Positions 1-8,556 are shown, counted from the stretch's first letter. The stretch: 64,000 bases of DNA from Pediococcus pentosaceus (GCF_001437285.1 NZ_JQBF01000001.1:62001-126000), one strand, 5' to 3'. Notes: generated by a model from the sequence alone, not told the origin. A program made the numbers and translations.

Positions 1-185
1 AATTATTTATCAAGAAAAATGATGATGAAGGTAGTGATTTTTACTATTTTGGGGAAGTTAATGTTGTTCAAGCTGAACAAGAAGAATTTCAAGTTAACAG
101 TGATAAAATTGAACCTATAGTTAAAGTTCAATTGAAATTAAAAAATACTGTTAGGCAAGATAAGTATAAGCTTTTTGAAAAGTAA
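1..185 (+). CDS. C-terminal fragment of a protein resembling the DUF3427 helicase tail (partial, 5' end outside window)
   Basis: An open frame enters from before base 1 and stops at TAA 183-185, giving about 60 residues that end in KYKLFEK. The pattern of a short beta strand (LFIKK), an FYYFGEV strand and a final hydrophobic-alternating strand resembles the end of DUF3427 domains, which sit at the C-terminus of some superfamily 2 helicases linked to defence or restriction. This is recognition from a short tail only, so the family call is tentative; that it is coding is supported by the uninterrupted frame and by the terminator about 95 bases downstream. Confidence 0.4.
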   Translation, partial: LFIKKNDDEGSDFYYFGEVNVVQAEQEEFQVNSDKIEPIVKVQLKLKNTVRQDKYKLFEK

Positions 186-280
186 TGTGGTTGCTGAAAA
201 ATAACATCGATATTAAAAAAATTTGAAGATAGTTTGGTACAAAAGTATGAGAAAATATTTCAAATTATATGAACAAATAA

Positions 281-302
281 AAAACGCCTTTTTAGGCGTT
301 TT
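281..302. terminator. Bidirectional intrinsic terminator
   Basis: An 8-base-pair stem (AAAACGCC/GGCGTTTT) with a 6-base loop is flanked by A-run and T-run, so it can end transcription of the partial gene on the plus strand and of the DUF454 gene on the minus strand. Confidence 0.85.
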
Positions 303-306
303 TTAT

Positions 307-534
307 TTATCCTAACCATTTTCCCACAATTGGAAATTTGCCTTGCAACCAGACAAATGGTCGGGTCTTAATGATACGTTGGTGAGTTTCAGGTGAAGCT
401 TTTTTTACAGAGATTAAAGCGAGAATGAAGAATGGAGAAGCTGGCATAACTGGTAGCGCTAAGCCGATTATTCCTAGGACAGTATTGAAGAAGGCAGAGG
501 TTAGCCAAAAAAATCGTGTGATTATGAAAGTCAT
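307..534 (-). CDS. Short DUF454 (YbaN-like) membrane protein
   Basis: A 75-residue protein with two hydrophobic segments. The LGIIGLALPVMPASPFFILAL stretch matches the hallmark G-x-LP-x-LP-x-x-PF motif of the DUF454/YbaN family of small inner-membrane proteins of unknown function. An AAGGAG sequence lies 8 bases before the ATG, so the start is sound. Family members are usually about 115-130 residues with more membrane segments in the second half; this one stops just after the second segment and runs straight into a terminator, so it is either a short form or a C-terminally truncated gene. It appears to be monocistronic. Confidence 0.7.
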   Translation of the reverse strand: MTFIITRFFWLTSAFFNTVLGIIGLALPVMPASPFFILALISVKKASPETHQRIIKTRPFVWLQGKFPIVGKWLG

Positions 535-739
535 TTAGTCATCTCCTTAAGGATATAAGTTAGCATGTTTTAGTAAACTAAACGAGCAAAATGGATGAGC
601 TTTTAAAGTTACTTAAGAATATTAAATGAATTTTTAGACAGTTTGGCTTATAATGGGCGCTAAATATTTGAATAATACAGGCAGAAAAATAAGATCGATA
701 ATTTCAACTTCAGGTGAAGTTAAAGTGAGGTGAGAGGTA

Positions 740-1813
740 ATGAAAAAACCGAAGGCACTAGTACGCGGTGATAAAGTAGCGATCGTGAGTCTATCCAGTG
801 GAGTATTGGGTGAAAGCTTTGCTGAACACGAATTGAAGCAAGGAATACAAAGACTAAAAGAATTTGGTTTACAACCAATCATTATGAAAAATGCTTGTCG
901 AGGGATTGAATACTTAAAATGTCATCCAGAGGCCAGAGCTGCTGATCTCAAACAAGCTTTTATGACAGCCGATATTAAAGGAATTATTTGTGCAATTGGT
1001 GGGGATGATACTTATCGTTTAGTGCCATATTTGATGGAAGATGAAGAATTTATTAGGGCAGTTCAGGCGCATCCTAAAATTTTTACGGGCTTTTCAGATA
1101 CGACGATCAATCATTTAATGCTAAATAAACTGGGGCTAATAACGTATTATGGTCCAAACCTATTGAATGATTTAGGCGAGCTAGATAGGCAGATGTTGCC
1201 TTATACACGAGCAACTTTTGCTAGCTATTTGAAAAACGAAATTCCAGTCGAAATTAAATCTAGCCCAATTTGGTATGATGAACGGGTCGATTTCTCGATA
1301 AAAGCACTGAACACACCACGTGTTAAACATGATGAAAAACATGGTTACCTTGTACTTCGTGGAAAAGGGAAAGTTACAGGAAGATTATTCGGCGGTTGTT
1401 TGAATAGTTTGGGTAAATGTGTCTTAGGCGAAGGTCACTCTGATCAACCAGCTATTATTCAAAAATATGGCCTATTACCTGAACCCGAAAAATGGTTAGG
1501 AAAAATTCTGTTTATTGAAACAAGTGAAGAGAAACCTACGCCAAAAGAGTATCGAAAATTATTAGAAACCCTAGATCAATTTGGAATTATATCTAAAGTT
1601 TCAGCTATAATTGTTGGAAAGCCACAAGATGAAATCTATTTTAACGAATATCAAAAAATATTACTTGAGGTAACAGCGGTTTATCAAACTCCAATTATGT
1701 TTAACTTAAATTTTGGGCATGCTTATCCCCGAACAGTAATACCCTACAATTTAGAAGCTACCGTCGATTTTGATGAAAGAACTTTAACAGTCCAAGAATC
1801 CTTGTTCAACTAA
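740..1813 (+). CDS. S66 family peptidase (LD-carboxypeptidase / MccF-like)
   Basis: A 357-residue cytoplasmic protein of the usual S66 length, with no signal peptide. The N-terminal VRGDKVAIVSLSSG strand, the IGGDDTYRLVPYL segment and the nucleophile elbow GFSDTT are all characteristic. The C-terminal half carries LFIETSEE (predicted catalytic Glu region) and FGHAYPR (predicted catalytic His). The family splits into LdcA enzymes that trim murein tetrapeptides and MccF enzymes that cleave peptide-nucleotide antibiotics; the insert after the nucleophile domain and the GHAYP motif lean to the MccF-like branch, but substrate cannot be decided. The ATG has a GAGGTGAGAGG ribosome site, and a terminator follows directly. 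Confidence 0.85.
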   Translation: MKKPKALVRGDKVAIVSLSSGVLGESFAEHELKQGIQRLKEFGLQPIIMKNACRGIEYLKCHPEARAADLKQAFMTADIKGIICAIGGDDTYRLVPYLMEDEEFIRAVQAHPKIFTGFSDTTINHLMLNKLGLITYYGPNLLNDLGELDRQMLPYTRATFASYLKNEIPVEIKSSPIWYDERVDFSIKALNTPRVKHDEKHGYLVLRGKGKVTGRLFGGCLNSLGKCVLGEGHSDQPAIIQKYGLLPEPEKWLGKILFIETSEEKPTPKEYRKLLETLDQFGIISKVSAIIVGKPQDEIYFNEYQKILLEVTAVYQTPIMFNLNFGHAYPRTVIPYNLEATVDFDERTLTVQESLFN

Positions 1814-1842
1814 AAAAATCCGCCTTTAAAAGGCGGATTTTT
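1814..1842. terminator. Bidirectional intrinsic terminator
   Basis: An AATCCGCCTT/AAGGCGGATT stem with a TAAA loop lies between two convergent genes and has A and T runs on the two sides. Confidence 0.9.
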
Positions 1843-1844
1843 AA

Positions 1845-2765
1845 TTATCTGACGATAATATTGCCATCGGAACTAGTGAAAGAATAATGAGTTTTCTGAG
1901 ATCCTTGATGATAGTAATTTGTATTTTTACCAAAAATTTTAGCGTGCCCGTCGTCGCTATCTGCATTAATTGCTAGATTACGGGAATCCTTCAGAGTAGT
2001 ATGAATATCGCCATCACTAGTACGACCGGTTAAAGATTCTGAAATACTAAGCCGATTTAAGTTCAGATCGCCGTCATCACTAACTAACTTAAGCTGTTTG
2101 AAGTCAGAATCATTAAGTTCAAGATCACCATCTGAAGTTAAAATTTTTGATGAGCCCTTAATGAATTTTGAGTCATTAATAGTAACATCGCCATCACTGC
2201 TATCATAAGCAAGACTTGCTGCTGAAACTTGTCGTAATTCTAAATCAGAGTAACCACTAACTTGGAGTTCGTCTTTAACGTTAACTTTGTGCAAATCAAC
2301 ATCTTCATTTGAAGATAGATGGATTTGGTTGAAGTTCAAATCAGTAATAGAAACTGTACCACTAGTGTTACAAATTAACTTGTTAAGCTTACTAGTACTT
2401 GGTACGTAAATAGTAATTGTAGACGGTGCAAAGTTTCCAAGTCCTAGATTAAAGGTAAAACCATTTCTTGAATTATCGTTAATAGAAAGTTGATGGTCGG
2501 TTGCTTGGTAATCAAGGGTATTGGTTCCTCGATAAGTGACTTTAATTTGGGATCCAGCGTAAGGTTTAATTTGAACTTCATCATCGGCGTTAATTTTTAA
2601 ATTATGAACTTCTTTGAAGGTAGCATGTTTGATTGAAGCATCTTCGATTTTAAATCCGCCATCATGCCAAATTAAATTATGATCGCCGTGATGTAAGATG
2701 CCTAATCCTAAAAGGACGGCTCCTAAAATGGTAAGGATAATCCCCGAAATAAGTGTTTTTTTCAT
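1845..2765 (-). CDS. DUF4097 family beta-repeat membrane-anchored protein
   Basis: A 306-residue protein with one N-terminal membrane segment (about residues 5-24) followed by an extracytoplasmic region made of short repeated strands built around SSDGD, TSDGD and SDDGD turns, typical of DUF4097/adhesin-like right-handed beta structures. The start codon overlaps the stop of the upstream HAAS-type gene (shared base 2765), so the two are translationally coupled. The order padR, HAAS/DUF1700 membrane protein, DUF4097 protein is a recurring Firmicute arrangement connected with envelope-stress sensing; its biochemical role is unknown. The gene ends at a terminator shared with the convergent S66 peptidase gene. 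Confidence 0.8.
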   Translation of the reverse strand: MKKTLISGIILTILGAVLLGLGILHHGDHNLIWHDGGFKIEDASIKHATFKEVHNLKINADDEVQIKPYAGSQIKVTYRGTNTLDYQATDHQLSINDNSRNGFTFNLGLGNFAPSTITIYVPSTSKLNKLICNTSGTVSITDLNFNQIHLSSNEDVDLHKVNVKDELQVSGYSDLELRQVSAASLAYDSSDGDVTINDSKFIKGSSKILTSDGDLELNDSDFKQLKLVSDDGDLNLNRLSISESLTGRTSDGDIHTTLKDSRNLAINADSDDGHAKIFGKNTNYYHQGSQKTHYSFTSSDGNIIVR

Positions 2766-3385
2766 TACCGATCACCTCTTTTTTCTGTTCTTCTTGTGAC
2801 AATCTTGGTATATAACCATCTGAAGAAAAGGGAAGTCCCGTGAAGAATTAACATTAATATCCATCGGATAAATGGAATTAAAATTAAATATATCCCAATC
2901 ACTAACAACCCAAAACCGATGTAATAAATACCAGTCCAAAAGGATGTTGCCAAAAGAGTTAGACCAATAATAAAAATAATAATAGCAATAATGCCAAAGA
3001 TAGTGAAAGCCAATCCAACTCCAAGAATTGCAACAACCATCCCAAAAATAACACCAAATATGGCCATAAATAAGCCTAGCGCTAGAGGAATTGTAATAGG
3101 GGTAGAGAAAATGGCCAGGATGATCAACCAAATGGTTTTAACATCCTGCCGTGGACGTTTAAAATCCGACGATTCGGGTTCAGATTGTTCACCAGCTTTA
3201 ATAGAATAGTCTGCTAAGATTTTCCGTGCTAATTGTTTAGGTGTTCCTAATGAAGAAACTGCTTGTTGATAGCTTACTAAGCTACTATCTTGTAAATATT
3301 CGCTATAAAACTCAATTACATCAGACCGCTCTGCGCGCGTGAGTGGAGATAGATGGGGCTCTCATTCTTCAATGTAATCATTCAT
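2765..3385 (-). pseudogene. HAAS/DUF1700 domain membrane protein interrupted by an in-frame TGA at codon 8
   Basis: The frame begins at ATG 3385, which overlaps the end of padR by 8 bases and has an AGGGGTG ribosome site. It reads MNDYIEE, then TGA (3364-3362), then continues without a break as EPHLSPLTRAERSDVIEFY and on through four or five membrane segments to base 2765. The first 60 residues past the stop match a HAAS domain (the short helical domain that precedes membrane segments in PadR-linked DUF1700 proteins), so the intact protein would be 206 residues. A single TTA-to-TGA change explains the stop. Without readthrough only an internal TTG at 3127 could start, giving a 120-residue membrane part without the HAAS domain. 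It may be a true null, a suppressed codon, or a sequence error. Confidence 0.8.
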
Positions 3386-3698
3386 TTAAATCACCCCTTG
3401 AAACTAATTTATCAATCCTATTTTTGAAGGTAATCCATTCTGCTTGAATTTCAGCCAAACGAACTTTACCTGCTTGAGTTATCTTGTAATACCTTCGATT
3501 CCGTCCTTGGTAGGGTTCATCATAGGTTGTTAAATAATTATTCTTTTTTAAACGGCGTAAGACAGGATACATGGTTGATTCAGAAATCGGAAAGTCTGCT
3601 TGAACTTTCTGTGTCAGAGCATAACCATAGTAATCTCCATGATTTAATATTCCCAAAACGCTACCGTCTAGCAATTCGGTTGGAATTTGGATTGCCAT
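3378..3698 (-). CDS. PadR family transcriptional regulator
   Basis: A 106-residue winged-helix protein of the short PadR subfamily. ILNHGDYYGYALTQKV, SESTMYPVLRRLKKNNYLTTY and GRNRRYYKIT match the recognition helix and wing of PadR proteins, and a short C-terminal dimerisation helix follows. It is the first gene of a three-gene operon with the HAAS membrane protein and the DUF4097 protein. A GGAGGTG ribosome site precedes the ATG. A perfect inverted repeat 13 bases upstream of the start almost certainly is its own operator, so autorepression is inferred. Confidence 0.9.
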   Translation of the reverse strand: MAIQIPTELLDGSVLGILNHGDYYGYALTQKVQADFPISESTMYPVLRRLKKNNYLTTYDEPYQGRNRRYYKITQAGKVRLAEIQAEWITFKNRIDKLVSRGDLNE

Positions 3699-3710
3699 AT
3701 GTTCACCTCC

Positions 3711-3737
3711 ATAATACTATATCTCATATAGTATTAT
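3711..3737 (-). promoter_or_regulatory. Perfect palindromic operator upstream of padR
   Basis: Two exact 12-base arms (ATAATACTATAT and ATATAGTATTAT) are separated by CTC just upstream of the padR ribosome site. The position and symmetry suit a PadR dimer; binding is inferred. Confidence 0.75.
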
Positions 3738-3756
3738 AAATGATTAAAATAGTAAA

Positions 3757-3791
3757 GAAAACCCCCAAGCTTATTTACAAGCTTGGGGGTT
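3757..3791 (-). terminator. Intrinsic terminator of ackA
   Basis: AACCCCCAAGCTT pairs with AAGCTTGGGGGTT across a 6-base loop, and the minus strand continues into a T-rich run. It lies 11 bases past the ackA stop. Confidence 0.9.
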
Positions 3792-3801
3792 GAAGTTCAA
3801 T

Positions 3802-4989
3802 TTAACGTAAAATTCGTTGAATATCGCGAGCAATCATTAATTCTTCATTAGTTGGTACAACGAGAACTTGAACCGCATCAGTTACTTGATTAATCTGTTG
3901 TTCTTTACCACGTACATTATTACGCTCAGCATCAGCATTAATGCCGAAGTAGGCAAGTTGTTCCATAATGCGTTCCCGCATTGCAATTCCATTTTCACCA
4001 CAGCCAGCAGTGAAAATCAGAGCATCTAATCCACCAAGTTCAGCCACATAGCTACCAATAAAACGGACTACGCGGTTAATGAACATTTCCAATGCTAACT
4101 TAGCTTGAGGATTAGAATTTTCGGCGTCTTCCAAATCCCGTTGGTCAGGAGATAATTGGGAAATTCCTAATAACCCTGATTTTTGATTTAGAATATCAAT
4201 CACTTCGTTAACACTAATCCCTAATTTTTCAGCTAGAAAACCGACCAGTGATGGATCTAAATCTCCCGATCGAGTCGCCATCATTACCCCGCCTAAGGGA
4301 GTGAATCCCATAGAGGTATCGATTACACGTCCTTGATTAAAGGCCGTAATTGATGAACCGGAACCGAGATGACACGTAATCATTTTCAAATCGCTTAAAT
4401 CTTTTTTTAGAAGAGCTGCTGCCCGATTGGCGACATACCGATGACTGGTCCCATGCGCACCATATTTACGAATCCCTAAGTCTGTGTAGTATTCGTAAGG
4501 GATGGGGTAGAGGCAGTTAACTTTCGGCATATCAGCGTATAACGAAGTGTCGAAAACCGCCACTTGACGAACATCTGACAGGAGCTGTTTAAAAATTTCA
4601 ATGTAGCGGGCCTGAACCGGGTTATGAAGTGGGGCATATTCAGCTAAATTTTGGATTTCGGCTAAAACTTCATCATCGATTAAAACCGAGTCTTTAAAGT
4701 GTTCGCCCCCTGCGACAACGCGATGCCCAATTCCAGTAATCTCACGTAAATGCTCGACTAGTCCATGATCTTTAAGGAAAGAAAGTAACATGGTAACCGC
4801 TAAATCATAGGTGATTGAAGGTTTTACTACTTTATAAGGATCGTGATGGGGGCGTTTAACCATAAAAACGGAGTTGGGAAGATTGATTCGGTCAATCAAT
4901 CCAGTTGCGATTACTGTTTCGTCAGGAATCGAAAACAACTTCCATTTCAGAGTTGAACTGCCCGCATTAATAACTAAGTCTTTTTTCAT
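3802..4989 (-). CDS. ackA: Acetate kinase
   Basis: Converts acetyl phosphate and ADP to acetate and ATP, the last step of acetate formation from acetyl-CoA. The 395-residue protein has the family's normal length and motifs: NAGSSTLKWKLF at the N-terminus, GHRVVAGGEHF, the HGTSHRYVANRAA loop with the catalytic His, HLGSGSSI for nucleotide binding, SGDLDPS and FTAGCGENG. The ATG at 4989 is chosen over an upstream in-frame start because it has GAGGAA just before it and aligns with the family start. It follows the aldehyde dehydrogenase gene by 87 bases in the same direction and ends at a strong terminator. Confidence 0.97.
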   Translation of the reverse strand: MKKDLVINAGSSTLKWKLFSIPDETVIATGLIDRINLPNSVFMVKRPHHDPYKVVKPSITYDLAVTMLLSFLKDHGLVEHLREITGIGHRVVAGGEHFKDSVLIDDEVLAEIQNLAEYAPLHNPVQARYIEIFKQLLSDVRQVAVFDTSLYADMPKVNCLYPIPYEYYTDLGIRKYGAHGTSHRYVANRAAALLKKDLSDLKMITCHLGSGSSITAFNQGRVIDTSMGFTPLGGVMMATRSGDLDPSLVGFLAEKLGISVNEVIDILNQKSGLLGISQLSPDQRDLEDAENSNPQAKLALEMFINRVVRFIGSYVAELGGLDALIFTAGCGENGIAMRERIMEQLAYFGINADAERNNVRGKEQQINQVTDAVQVLVVPTNEELMIARDIQRILR

Positions 4990-5076
4990 GAGATATTCCT
5001 CGCTAACATGTGTAGATTTATTGGAAATTAGTTTTTGTATCCGCTTACAATTATACCGGATTTCCAACAAAAATAC

Positions 5077-6447
5077 TTAACTATCGATAATAGTTTTTGC
5101 GTTAATGAATTCACGAATACCTAAATCACTAAGTTCACGTCCGTAACCAGAGAATTTAACTCCACCAAATGGGAACTGAGGATATGAAGTTAGTAATTGA
5201 TTAATGGCAACTTGGCCTGTTTCAATCTTCGAAGCTACTCGTTCAGCTTGTTCTAAGTCTTCGGAAAATACGGTCCCACCTAGTCCGTGTTGAGAAGCAT
5301 TAGCAACTTCAATCGCTTCTTCTTCATCCTTAACCTTGTAAACTTGAGCAACTGGACCAAATAGTTCCTGATCATACATCGGGTTATCTGATTTCATACC
5401 ACTAATGATGAGAGGATAAAAGCCGGCACCAGGGCCTTTAATAGGCGTGTTGTTACCCCAAAGTAGTTTAGCACCACCGGCTAAGGCCATGTCCACTTGT
5501 TTTCTTAGTTTTTCTTGAGCAGACTTGGATGAAAGTGGCGCCAAAGTTGTTTCGGGGTCTAGTGGGTCTCCCAACCGACGTTTTGCAAATTGCTGGCTAA
5601 GACCTTCAAGAAAGGCGTCGTAAACATCTTCTTGGACGATAAAACGTTTAGCAGCCGTGCAGACTTGTCCAGCATTGCTAAGACGAGCTTTAGCAGCAAC
5701 TTCAATTGCTTTTTTCAAATCAGCGTCTTTTAAGACAACAAAGGCATCGGTTCCGCCTAATTCCATGGTTGATTTTTTCAAATTTGCTCCTGCTTCGGAC
5801 GCAATCTTTTTACCAACCCCTTCAGAGCCAGTTAAAGCAACACCTTGAACCCGATGATCACTGATGATTTGACTAACTTGGTCGTAATTGATAAATAAAT
5901 TTTTAAATGCTCCCGTTGGAATACCAACCTTCAAGGTCGCATCCTCAAAGGCTTGAGCACATTCGGGAATGATACTAGGGTCTTTTAGTAAGACAGGGTT
6001 TCCCGCAATAAAATTAGGAGCAAAGACCCGCATAATTTGAGCATACGGGAAGTTCCAAGGTTCAATCATAAAGACTGCTCCAATCGATTGGTACTCAACG
6101 TGGGCTTTAACCCCTGGAGCATCGTGATACTCAACGTCTGCCAAAGCTGCTGCTCCATTTTTAGCATAGTATTCTGCAAAATCAGAGGTCTTTTGAACTT
6201 CAGCTTGAGATTCCTTAAACAACTTTCCCATGTTAGTTGTAATAAGGCGAGCGTAATGGTCAATGTTATTTTTAAACTCATCGGCTAGCTCTTGAAGTTT
6301 TTCGGCTCTTTTTTCAATGGGTTGAGTTTTTGCAAATTGATAAAAAATATCAGCATTCTTCAAAGCAACTTCGACTTCTTGGTCGGTTGTATTAGGAAAT
6401 GTGCGAATTAATTGTCCGTCGTACGGATTTACTGAATGATATGCCAT
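5077..6447 (-). CDS. NAD(P)-dependent aldehyde dehydrogenase, succinate-semialdehyde type
   Basis: A 456-residue cytosolic ALDH-superfamily enzyme that oxidises an aldehyde to its acid. Visible motifs are EPWNFPYAQIMRV (cofactor fold), ALTGSEGVG, the general-base MELGGTDAFVV and the catalytic cysteine in NAGQVCTAAKRFI. The overall pattern and length match the succinate-semialdehyde dehydrogenase (GabD/Sad) group common in lactobacilli; the physiological aldehyde is not certain. ATG 6447 is preferred to an upstream in-frame codon because AAGGAG lies 9 bases before it. It may be co-transcribed with ackA. Confidence 0.88.
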   Translation of the reverse strand: MAYHSVNPYDGQLIRTFPNTTDQEVEVALKNADIFYQFAKTQPIEKRAEKLQELADEFKNNIDHYARLITTNMGKLFKESQAEVQKTSDFAEYYAKNGAAALADVEYHDAPGVKAHVEYQSIGAVFMIEPWNFPYAQIMRVFAPNFIAGNPVLLKDPSIIPECAQAFEDATLKVGIPTGAFKNLFINYDQVSQIISDHRVQGVALTGSEGVGKKIASEAGANLKKSTMELGGTDAFVVLKDADLKKAIEVAAKARLSNAGQVCTAAKRFIVQEDVYDAFLEGLSQQFAKRRLGDPLDPETTLAPLSSKSAQEKLRKQVDMALAGGAKLLWGNNTPIKGPGAGFYPLIISGMKSDNPMYDQELFGPVAQVYKVKDEEEAIEVANASQHGLGGTVFSEDLEQAERVASKIETGQVAINQLLTSYPQFPFGGVKFSGYGRELSDLGIREFINAKTIIDS

Positions 6448-6643
6448 ATAAAAGTCTCCTTTTCTAGATATGGTTCTATTGTGCAAAAGAATGCGCTTTC
6501 ATTCAAGTGATAAAGCTTAAATTGGTAAAATTCAATATTTGAGAAAATACAGCACATTTTATAGAGTGGTTAGATTAAAGTGAAGGTTCAGATTTGCAAA
6601 ATATATTATCTTAGCGTAGACTACAGAGCGAAAACTGAATAGA

Positions 6644-6770
6644 TTTCTTCGGGGCAGGGTGTAATTCCCGACCGACGGTAACAACCAAGGGTTGAAGTCC
6701 GTGACCCGCGAGTAGCGGTGGACCTAGTGAGAGTCTAGGACCGACAGTATAGTCTGGATGGGAGAAGAAA
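6644..6770 (+). promoter_or_regulatory. FMN riboswitch (RFN element)
   Basis: The leader carries the conserved RFN core: TTCTTCGGGGCAGGGTG at the 5' end, CCGACGGT, GTCCGTGACCCG, GGTGGACCTAGTGAG, and GATGGGAGAAGAA at the 3' end, whose outer strands TTCTTC and GAAGAA close the P1 stem. It precedes the riboflavin operon and a terminator hairpin, which fits transcription attenuation when FMN is bound. Confidence 0.97.
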
Positions 6771-6851
6771 CGTTATTTAAATTTCGTACTCTTTTGTACG
6801 CTTTTTGGCGTGCATGCTCGTATGGAGTCTTATTTAGCTATCAAAAATCAT

Positions 6852-6882
6852 GCCCCGCACAAATTTTGTGTGGGGCTTTTTT
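6852..6882 (+). terminator. Riboswitch-controlled terminator of the rib operon
   Basis: GCCCCGCACAAA pairs with TTTGTGTGGGGC (one G-U) and is followed by TTTTTT. It lies about 80 bases past the RFN element and just before ribD, the usual expression platform. Confidence 0.9.
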
Positions 6883-6894
6883 CGTGGGGTGATT

Positions 6895-7950
6895 TTGATT
6901 AGTGAACAAGATTATATGAATTTAGCTTTCGAAATGGCAAAGAAAGGGAAGTATCAAACGTGGACGAACCCTTTAGTGGGAGCGGTAATCGTTAAGAACA
7001 ACGTGGTTTTAGCTAAAGGGTATCATCACCAGTTTGGAGCTGCTCATGCTGAAATTGATGCTTTGCAGCACTTAGATGATCTAAAACAAGCTAGAGGTGC
7101 TAAGATGTACGTCAGCTTAGAGCCGTGCAGTCACTTTGGTAAGACGCCTCCTTGTGCTAAAAAGTTAGCTGAAGTAGGTATTAAAGCAGTTGTAGTTGGT
7201 CAAAAAGATCCGAATCCATTAGTCGCGGGTCGAGGACTTCAAATTTTAAGGGATGCTGGAATTGAAATAAAAGTTTTAAACCAAACTGGAGGATTAAATG
7301 TTAAATACAATTTTTTCTATCAGCATCAGCGTCCGTATGTAAATGTAAAGTATGCCATGACTTTGGATGGAAAAATTAACCAGCAGGCCAACCAACGCAG
7401 CATTATTACTGGTAAAGAAGCCTATCAAGACAGCCAGCAATTACGGGCAGAATATCAAGCAATTTTGGTTGGTGAAAACACATTAAAAGTTGATCATCCC
7501 CAATTAACAGTCCGCCAAATCGCTGTTTATCAGCAACCTTGGCGAATGGTTTTGATAAGGGATGTAGATCAACTTAAAGTTGAAGATTATGCGTTTTTTA
7601 AAACAGCAGATCCAATCTTATTACTTACTTCATCCGTAACTCGACGACAGTGGCCGAATAACGTAGAAGTGATTTCTGATCGGTGGACCCCCAATAAAAT
7701 CCTAACGCTACTGGCTAAACGAGGGATTCAAAGTGTTTTAGTTGAAGGTGGGAGTCAAATTCACGCCGAGTTTTTAGCAAGCGGTCTGGTGGATGAAATT
7801 AATGTCTATCTTGCACCACGTATTTACGGAGCGACGGGGTTACCAGCGATATTTAACCCTACTCAATTACCATATCAATCGAATGCATATCAGTTAGTTG
7901 AAAAAATGGAATTGGGGCCAGATATGAAATTTAGACTGAGGAGAGTATAG
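6895..7950 (+). CDS. ribD: Bifunctional pyrimidine deaminase / reductase RibD
   Basis: Catalyses steps 2 and 3 of riboflavin synthesis from GTP. The N-terminal deaminase domain has the zinc site HAEIDAL and PCSHFGKTPPC; the C-terminal reductase domain begins near YVNVKYAMTLDGKI and includes LLVEGGSQ-type binding residues (VLVEGGSQ). A start at 6850 lies inside the terminator hairpin and is unlikely. TTG 6895 has GTGGGGTGAT 5 bases upstream and gives a protein beginning MISEQDYMNLAF, in line with the family; ATG 6916 is a fallback. With this start the protein is 351 residues. First gene of the operon under the FMN riboswitch. Confidence 0.93.
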   Translation: MISEQDYMNLAFEMAKKGKYQTWTNPLVGAVIVKNNVVLAKGYHHQFGAAHAEIDALQHLDDLKQARGAKMYVSLEPCSHFGKTPPCAKKLAEVGIKAVVVGQKDPNPLVAGRGLQILRDAGIEIKVLNQTGGLNVKYNFFYQHQRPYVNVKYAMTLDGKINQQANQRSIITGKEAYQDSQQLRAEYQAILVGENTLKVDHPQLTVRQIAVYQQPWRMVLIRDVDQLKVEDYAFFKTADPILLLTSSVTRRQWPNNVEVISDRWTPNKILTLLAKRGIQSVLVEGGSQIHAEFLASGLVDEINVYLAPRIYGATGLPAIFNPTQLPYQSNAYQLVEKMELGPDMKFRLRRV

Positions 7951-8556
7951 ATGTTTACTGGAATAATTAAAGCAAAAGGCATTATCAGCCAGATTAAACG
8001 CAATCAAGCAACCGCGCAAATTACGATTGCCACACCGATGACCCACCAAATTCATAGCAAAATTGGAGATAGCATTGCCATCAATGGGATTTGTTTAACG
8101 ATTACTAGCATTTTAAACGAAGGATTTACCGTCGAAGTAATGCCCGAAACAACCCATCGAACGAGCCTTGCGAATATGAAAGATGGAATGGAAGTTAATC
8201 TAGAACCGGCTTTGCTAGCCACAGACCGCTTAGATGGTCATTTTGTTTTGGGACATGTAGATACAACGGCCAAATTAGTTAACAGAGTGTTAGATGAAAA
8301 TTCAATCGTCCTAACCTTTGAAATTAATCCTGACTATATAGATTACGTGGTCGAAAAGGGCTCGATCACCATCGATGGAGTGAGTTTAACGGTTTCAGCG
8401 GTGGAGAAGCAGCTGTTTGAAGTTAGTTTGATTCCACATACCTTACAAGTAACCACGCTAGGTAATTTAAAGGCTAATGATGTTGTGAATGTTGAAACTG
8501 ATATTTTAGGGAAATACATTTTAAACGAAAATCGTGGTGTAAATAATGAAAAATAG
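7951..8556 (+). CDS. ribE: Riboflavin synthase, alpha subunit
   Basis: Dismutates two molecules of 6,7-dimethyl-8-ribityllumazine to riboflavin. The 201-residue protein shows the conserved N-terminus MFTGII and two tandem lumazine-binding barrels, each with the repeated INGICLT / IDGVSLT pattern (about residues 45-55 and 145-155). The ATG directly follows the ribD stop, and the 3' end overlaps ribBA by 11 bases, so translation is probably coupled along the operon. Confidence 0.96.
   Translation: MFTGIIKAKGIISQIKRNQATAQITIATPMTHQIHSKIGDSIAINGICLTITSILNEGFTVEVMPETTHRTSLANMKDGMEVNLEPALLATDRLDGHFVLGHVDTTAKLVNRVLDENSIVLTFEINPDYIDYVVEKGSITIDGVSLTVSAVEKQLFEVSLIPHTLQVTTLGNLKANDVVNVETDILGKYILNENRGVNNEK

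Noticed and set aside
2772-3131. Second minus-strand frame inside the HAAS gene
   Set aside because: Trp/Tyr/Cys-rich translation out of frame with the conserved membrane segments; a shadow.
6850-6894. ATG 6850 as start of ribD
   Set aside because: It lies within the riboswitch terminator and adds residues not found in RibD proteins; TTG 6895 with a ribosome site fits better.
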